NCBI RefSeq assembly: GCF_005519465.1
Contig: NZ_CP027858.1
Location: 6,683,001-6,747,000 of the forward strand
DNA length: 64,000 nt
Direction of reading: 5' to 3'
Source of the DNA: Streptomyces clavuligerus
Lineage (GTDB): Bacteria > Actinomycetota > Actinomycetes > Streptomycetales > Streptomycetaceae
Positions within the stretch are counted from its first letter, which is position 1. Every line of letters begins with the position of its first letter. Both the position numbers and the translations under genes were made by a program. The notes below the pieces were generated by a model. It did not search any database. It was not told where the DNA came from and saw only the letters and a program-made list of their open reading frames with translations. This document shows, one piece after another, positions 60,901 to 64,000 of this stretch.

Positions 60901-62520
60901 TCCCTGGTGGTCCTGTCCGGCCAAGCGGCGAAGAGCATCGCCGAGCAGCAGAAGGCCGTCGCCGACGCCCATGCCGCGAACGCGCAGTCCGAGGCCGCCG
61001 CGGCCAAGATTCTCGCCGACCAGGCAGCCGGCGACGCGAAGGTCGCCTACACACACGCAGCCAATGCCGCCACCCACGCAGCGAGCGCCCGAACCTATTC
61101 CAAGGAAGCGCTGGAGCACGCGGCTGGAGCCGCCACGGCCGCCTCTGCAGCGGCGGCGTCCCTGGCACGCACCATTGAGTACGGTCGCGAGGCCACCGCA
61201 GACGCGGCAGCGGCCGATCGGGCAGCGGGGCGCGCCGAAAGTCACGCGAAGGAGGCACGGGACTCAGCGGACCAAGCCGCGCTCGACGCCGCTGCTGCAC
61301 GCGAGGCTGCTGCCGCGGCCGAGCGGGCCGCCGAGGACGCCCGTGCTGCTGCCCGCCGCGCTGATATCGCCGCCACGGGTGCCGAAGAGGCTGCTAAGGA
61401 GGCCCTGAAGTCCGCCCAGGATGCCCAGAAAGCAGTAGAGGAAGCAGCGCGGAACACCGCCAACAAGCAGGTCTCGACCGGGGCGGGCACTGGAGTCGGT
61501 GGCACGTGGTACGTCGTCGATGAGGACAGCCTCGAGGTCACCGACACCAAACAGCATGAACCCTGCGAGATCAACATCGGGTTCGAGGGCTGCACGGTCA
61601 CCTTCACGGTCACCTTCGCCGCGATGGTCGACTTCTTCCTGTGTGCCAACCCGGATGTGCCCGCCAGTGCCAGCGGCTGCCCGGCCGAGGACACACTGCT
61701 TATCAAGAGCCAGCGATTCGATGGTCTGCAGAAGAGGGTCACCGAGTACTTCACCAAGCTGCAGCTCATTGAGCAGACCCTCACCTACAAGATCATCAAG
61801 GCGGTCCTTGTCCAGGACTTCATCGACTGCTGGCAGGGCAGTGCGAGCGGTTGCGCTTGGGCGCTGAGCAACTTTGTTCCCGGCAAGGCGCTCGAGAAGG
61901 TCGTCGATGGCATCCGGGCCTTGGATGCCGCGATGAAGACCGGAGTCGGGGTTCGGGACGCGTTCACCGCTCTGAAGGCCCTGGACGACATCGATCCTGC
62001 AACCCTGGCGAAACTTGAGAAGACGGTCAACGCCTCCGAAGACTTTGCCAAAGCTTGTCCGAGGCAGGCCGGGGCTGTAGCAAGAGTTGCCTTCTCCGCC
62101 ACCATGGCTGCCGATGCTTGCTGGGCCGATCTGACGGGGCCAGGTGAGTGGAAGGCGGAGAACGAGAGCATGAAGGCGGCCGCTCTCGCCTACCAGATGC
62201 GGATCACCGGTGTTCCCCAGGGCATGGTGTACCGGCTCACCGCGGCTACGAAGTCAGGATGGGTGAAGTTCGACGGGTTCAGGAAAGGAACCCTGCTCGA
62301 CGCCAAATATGGATACCTTGGGTTCATCAATCCCAAAACCGGAAAATTCTACACGTGGTACAAGAGCGCCGCTGAAGAGGCTCACAGGCAGAACAAAGCC
62401 TACGAGAAGCATGGCCTGCCGATCGTCTGGCACTGTTCTGAGGCTGACGCGGTACCCGTATTCAAGGCGATGCTGAAAGACGAGGGCATCACCAGCATCA
62501 CCGTCGTGCACACGCCATAG
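57976..62520 (+). CDS. Secreted polymorphic toxin: ricin-B lectin, Ala-rich stalk, Tox-REase-5-like nuclease
   Basis: The product has 1514 residues from ATG 57976; a TTG at 58030 would give a more compact signal peptide. The N-terminus is Arg-rich, then hydrophobic (LLPPLLAMAVVTGVGV): an export signal. Residues 60-390 are a helical domain of unknown role. Residues about 396-518 form a ricin-B type beta-trefoil (GKCLGV, QQW, NKCLDV, QSW, NKCLNF), probably binding sugars. Residues about 530-1170 are an Ala/Glu/Lys-rich helical repeat region, likely a coiled-coil stalk. Residues about 1170-1350 are a Cys-containing pre-toxin segment. The C-terminus has YQMRITGVPQG, VKFDGFRKGTLLDAKYGYLGF split at D...DAK, a PD-(D/E)xK-like site, RQNKAYEKHG and WHCSEADA, closely fitting Tox-REase-5 toxins. 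It probably acts on DNA in competing bacteria. Confidence 0.85.
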   Translation: MPAPPHPPAGSPTGTGTSLRSRPPRPSRPLLRLSRLTSRLLPPLLAMAVVTGVGVTNEYTAPPTELAADYDWYEDTAAEQLRQDQCLMSDVLRLGGPAMAATAQDGLNQSPERLRELAKREHWEGTPLATAYQSDRNAASAELNRLNTLHNSWKIDGLESPGGFDYGESFQWPPGTSGDDGEDFHTQTGLTTWIADRFWKSEYDFYEDATPPADAKTIAAVKALGQPLYGSEPDPSGPDWNRQLAVRSAYDHLTNWSLEPTGADNARIFLSSGGFPNKAPVPGTAEHRITVENLKARFASCSWRDPMDPEKALGEVSATAATEWQQEIASQAARRNDILNANKNAVQALTAASDSMGKMLGHSWVADHITRWQDYWSPGGIGWIGSSPMTVQIPGAAGKCLGVQSSGTANGTPVEVVACSSATAQQWSVNGSYGAGYSLLNQNSNKCLDVATNHTKIQIWTCNGTPMQSWKFGVRAGTTLQNRGANKCLNFPTYTAGQDALAAACSTAATQKVLFKVSGNNGSVPPTAEFATAVKRLNVARVGAKTELAKLRSQVPAATAAQTASATAEQAAYAIADVNGAPRGRGLLVGQQKAQVTQGAAAAVTALVKAGETAEAATEAAATDSATIAQRALAQTAQSKAEFRKQAAHRAELQAKAAADGARLHRDNAKKDKELAQAKLAETLKAEGETKAAAADARAKRLKAEAEEKTAKAEKETAAAKQAEASRHKQTAQAEAVNAQEAKKKAETAEATAIAREKDAAKARDKARDLNADAWDAAQRANSARAKADAKEAYAQARKSESNAQEARAAADAASSEADAAEEASNRAHIAAEAGTEAAAEADAAATRADAAAQRSRAYAEEAQAAKLRADAAMSTATSAAADAIKASEAASAEAESAVRLAEEAEKLAATALTQANEAAKEAGKALAASAKASGFAHVTAQVAVDAGNAAAQVAKPANDAIQLGSPYVTKDSAASLVVLSGQAAKSIAEQQKAVADAHAANAQSEAAAAKILADQAAGDAKVAYTHAANAATHAASARTYSKEALEHAAGAATAASAAAASLARTIEYGREATADAAAADRAAGRAESHAKEARDSADQAALDAAAAREAAAAAERAAEDARAAARRADIAATGAEEAAKEALKSAQDAQKAVEEAARNTANKQVSTGAGTGVGGTWYVVDEDSLEVTDTKQHEPCEINIGFEGCTVTFTVTFAAMVDFFLCANPDVPASASGCPAEDTLLIKSQRFDGLQKRVTEYFTKLQLIEQTLTYKIIKAVLVQDFIDCWQGSASGCAWALSNFVPGKALEKVVDGIRALDAAMKTGVGVRDAFTALKALDDIDPATLAKLEKTVNASEDFAKACPRQAGAVARVAFSATMAADACWADLTGPGEWKAENESMKAAALAYQMRITGVPQGMVYRLTAATKSGWVKFDGFRKGTLLDAKYGYLGFINPKTGKFYTWYKSAAEEAHRQNKAYEKHGLPIVWHCSEADAVPVFKAMLKDEGITSITVVHTP

Positions 62521-62531
62521 CGGGGAAGTCC

Positions 62532-62590
62532 GCCAGGCACCAGGATGGTGATCGCCACCTAGAGTGAGGTGATCACCATCCTCGCCTGGC
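62532..62590 (+). terminator. Large hairpin between toxin and immunity genes
   Basis: The left arm 62532-62553 and right arm 62571-62590 pair over 19 bases (12 + 7, interrupted by a small internal bulge) around a 17-base loop. It starts 12 bases after the toxin stop. There is no U-tract, so it could be a factor-dependent or high-GC terminator, or an mRNA structure limiting read-through into the immunity gene. Confidence 0.65.
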
Positions 62591-62616
62591 ACACAAGGAA
62601 GCAGAGGGTCACACGT

Positions 62617-62997
62617 ATGGGATACGGGATTTCCCTGCACCGGTTCGTTGACGGCGAGCCCGAGGCACTGGACGAGCGGGTGGTCAGGGAGACGTTGGCG
62701 CCCTATGCCGTGGAGATGGGCGAGGACGTCGAGGAGATGCTGATCCGGGCCGTGGACGGGGGAGAGGCGGAAGTGAACGTGAGTGCCGACGGCATCAGCG
62801 TGCACCGCTTCCCGACGGGTGGCGTGGTGGATGTCATCGCCGAACTGGCCAATCGCCTCAGCGCCGCCATCCTTCTTCCGGACGGCGCCTTGGTGAGCAG
62901 TGAGGAGCAGCGTGCGAATCTGCCGGACGGACTGAGGGACATGGCTGCTGTCATCGAGATGACGGGACCGACCTTGCGGGCCGCGCTCCGCTCATGA
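62617..62997 (+). CDS. Putative immunity protein to the adjacent nuclease toxin
   Basis: The product has 126 residues. ATG 62617 is chosen because AGAGGG lies eight bases upstream; a longer in-frame start would run into the hairpin. The protein is small, acidic and cytosolic (no signal peptide), with VVRETLAPYAVEMGEDVEEMLI, DGISVHRFPTGGVVDVIAELANRL and a Glu-rich C-terminal half. I do not recognise a named immunity family. Position directly after a polymorphic toxin's C-terminal nuclease is the main evidence for the role. The hairpin between the two genes suggests the immunity gene may also have its own promoter. Confidence 0.65.
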   Translation: MGYGISLHRFVDGEPEALDERVVRETLAPYAVEMGEDVEEMLIRAVDGGEAEVNVSADGISVHRFPTGGVVDVIAELANRLSAAILLPDGALVSSEEQRANLPDGLRDMAAVIEMTGPTLRAALRS

Positions 62998-63171
62998 CAT
63001 CGATGCTCGGCCGCTGGGTGAGCTGGGCGTGAAGTCGGTGAAACCGCTGCCAACGAGTCCGAGGAAAGGCTGAGTTAACCAAGCGCTGGAAAACTCGACT
63101 TCGGGTTGGCTCGACCACCGCGCGGACGGACAGAATTATCCGACGCTGTCGGCTAATCCCGGGCCTCGATA

Positions 63172-63202
63172 CTTCGCCCCGTCGTTACACGGCGGGGCGA
63201 AG
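63172..63202. repeat. 10-bp perfect inverted repeat
   Basis: CTTCGCCCCG and CGGGGCGAAG flank an 11-base loop in the 253-base gap before the next gene. It could be a terminator without a U-tract for the immunity gene or a remnant of a mobile-element end. Confidence 0.55.
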
Positions 63203-63250
63203 TGCTGCCAGGGGAATGGCTCAGGTCCGGGCGCGGGACTTGCCGCTGAG

Positions 63251-63784
63251 GTGGCGTCGGTGCTGGGAATGCTGGAGGGTCGGGAGGCGGCTGCCCGGGT
63301 GCGGGTGGAGGGTCTGCGGGAGGAAGCCGCGCGGTTGGCTGAGGTGTTGGAGGCGGCGGAGATCGAGCTGGACCGGCGGGTGATTGCGCGGGAGGAGCTG
63401 GTCGAAGCCCTGGCCGTGTCCGCCGCAGAGTCCACTGCCGTGACCGAGGCGGGGGCGCAGCGGGAATCAGCGGCGCCGGCCGTGCCGCTGCCGGGGTCGG
63501 TGGTGCCGCCCTGGCGGGACGGGTTGCAGGTGAGCGTGCTCGCGCCCGACTACCAGTGGATTCTGGGCATGCTGGAGAAGCGCCGGTCCGCGGGCGAGGG
63601 ACCGGTGATGGCCAGGGAGATCGCGGTTCAGCTGGGCCTTGGGACAACGCCGGCGAAGGTTGAGGGGCTGAGGTCGAAGGCGAGGCGTCTGGCGGAGCGC
63701 GGGTGGCTCCTCGCCGAAACGTCGGGAGCGTTCAGTGCGGGCCGGCGGCCCGTGGCCGTGCCAGACGCCGGCTCATCCGCGTGA
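63251..63784 (+). CDS. IS-associated accessory protein with N-terminal coiled coil and winged-helix-like C-terminus
   Basis: The product has 177 residues from GTG 63251; no strong ribosome site is seen and the start is uncertain. The N-terminal third is a charged heptad-like coiled coil ([26 protein letters not shown] split over residues 12-37), followed by a Pro/Ala linker. The C-terminal half ([40 protein letters not shown]) looks like a small winged helix. From memory, proteins of this layout are common in Streptomyces next to IS5-type transposases, as here. The end of the gene overlaps the convergent transposase gene by 53 bases. Function unknown; DNA binding is inferred only. Confidence 0.7.
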   Translation: MASVLGMLEGREAAARVRVEGLREEAARLAEVLEAAEIELDRRVIAREELVEALAVSAAESTAVTEAGAQRESAAPAVPLPGSVVPPWRDGLQVSVLAPDYQWILGMLEKRRSAGEGPVMAREIAVQLGLGTTPAKVEGLRSKARRLAERGWLLAETSGAFSAGRRPVAVPDAGSSA

Positions 63785-64000
63785 TCATCGACCACCGGAT
63801 CACCGCCTCGCTGGTGGCGGGCAGTTTCTCGTAGTCCCGGGCCAGGCGGCGGGAGTTCATCAGCCATGCGAACGTGCGCTCTGCCACCCAGCGTCCGGGG
63901 AGGACCACGAACCCGGTCATGTCGTCGGTGCGCTTGACGATCTCCAGGGTCATGGCGAGTTTGTCCCGGCACCAGCCGACGAGGGAGCCGGTGTAGCCGC
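63732..64000 (-). mobile_element. IS5-family transposase, C-terminal part (cut by window end)
   Basis: The minus-strand frame enters at the window end and ends at 63732, giving about 89 residues. It has the classic C-terminus of IS5-type DDE transposases: [14 protein letters not shown], then [42 protein letters not shown] across about residues 22-63, including the catalytic-region Glu in WVAERTFAW. No frameshift is visible in this part. The rest of the element lies beyond the window, so completeness cannot be judged. Confidence 0.9.

Noticed and set aside
59691..61007. 438-residue Ala/Ser-rich minus-strand frame inside the toxin gene
   Set aside because: It mirrors the Ala-codon-rich stalk region of the toxin; no ribosome site or recognisable fold.

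Overview
The window is very GC-rich actinomycete DNA, most likely from Streptomyces or Kitasatospora. About 87% of it (positions 1-56174) is the 3' part of a modular type I polyketide synthase (PKS) cluster. The rest is accessory chromosome: a polymorphic toxin locus and an insertion-sequence edge.

PKS region (1-52112, all + strand). Five consecutive genes encode ten modules, the first of them cut by the window start. Read in order, they are: AT(malonyl)-KR-ACP; KS-AT(methylmalonyl)-ACP without a KR; KS-AT(mm)-KR-ACP; KS-AT(FAGH type)-KR-ACP; KS-AT(malonyl)-DH-KR-ACP; KS-AT(mm)-DH-KR-ACP; KS-AT(mm)-DH-ER-KR-ACP; KS-AT(mm)-KR-ACP; KS-AT(mm)-DH-KR-ACP; KS-AT(FAGH type)-DH-KR-ACP-TE. This order matches, step for step, extension modules 2-11 expected for the 16-membered plecomacrolide bafilomycin: C21 hydroxyl, C19 ketone (later hemiketal), C17 OH, C15 OH next to a C14 methoxy, C12=C13, C10=C11, saturated C9, C7 OH, C4=C5, and C2=C3 with a C2 methoxy. 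I therefore name the genes bafAI (3' end) to bafAV and number modules by that scheme. Starter loading and module 1 lie upstream of the window.

Methoxymalonyl-ACP genes (52109-56174). Four tightly overlapping genes follow bafAV: 3-hydroxyacyl-ACP dehydrogenase, discrete ACP, acyl-ACP dehydrogenase and FkbH-type glyceryl loader. A convergent O-methyltransferase gene lies on the minus strand. Together they should make the methoxymalonyl-ACP extender used by the two FAGH-type AT domains (modules 5 and 11). No regulator, type II thioesterase or side-chain gene is seen downstream, so the cluster appears to end here.

Accessory right end (56175-64000). This holds an unrecognised minus-strand gene, a small acidic protein resembling Imm1-type immunity proteins, and a 1514-residue secreted protein (ricin-B lectin, long Ala-rich helical stalk, C-terminal Tox-REase-5-like nuclease) with a probable immunity gene behind a strong hairpin. 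A winged-helix-like accessory protein and the 3' end of an IS5-family transposase run into the window end.

The most notable DNA-level features are four pairs of near-identical AT tracts that link every substituted-extender AT to one twin, two ~200-residue low-complexity insertions inside otherwise normal PKS domains, and several departures from PKS active-site consensus motifs.
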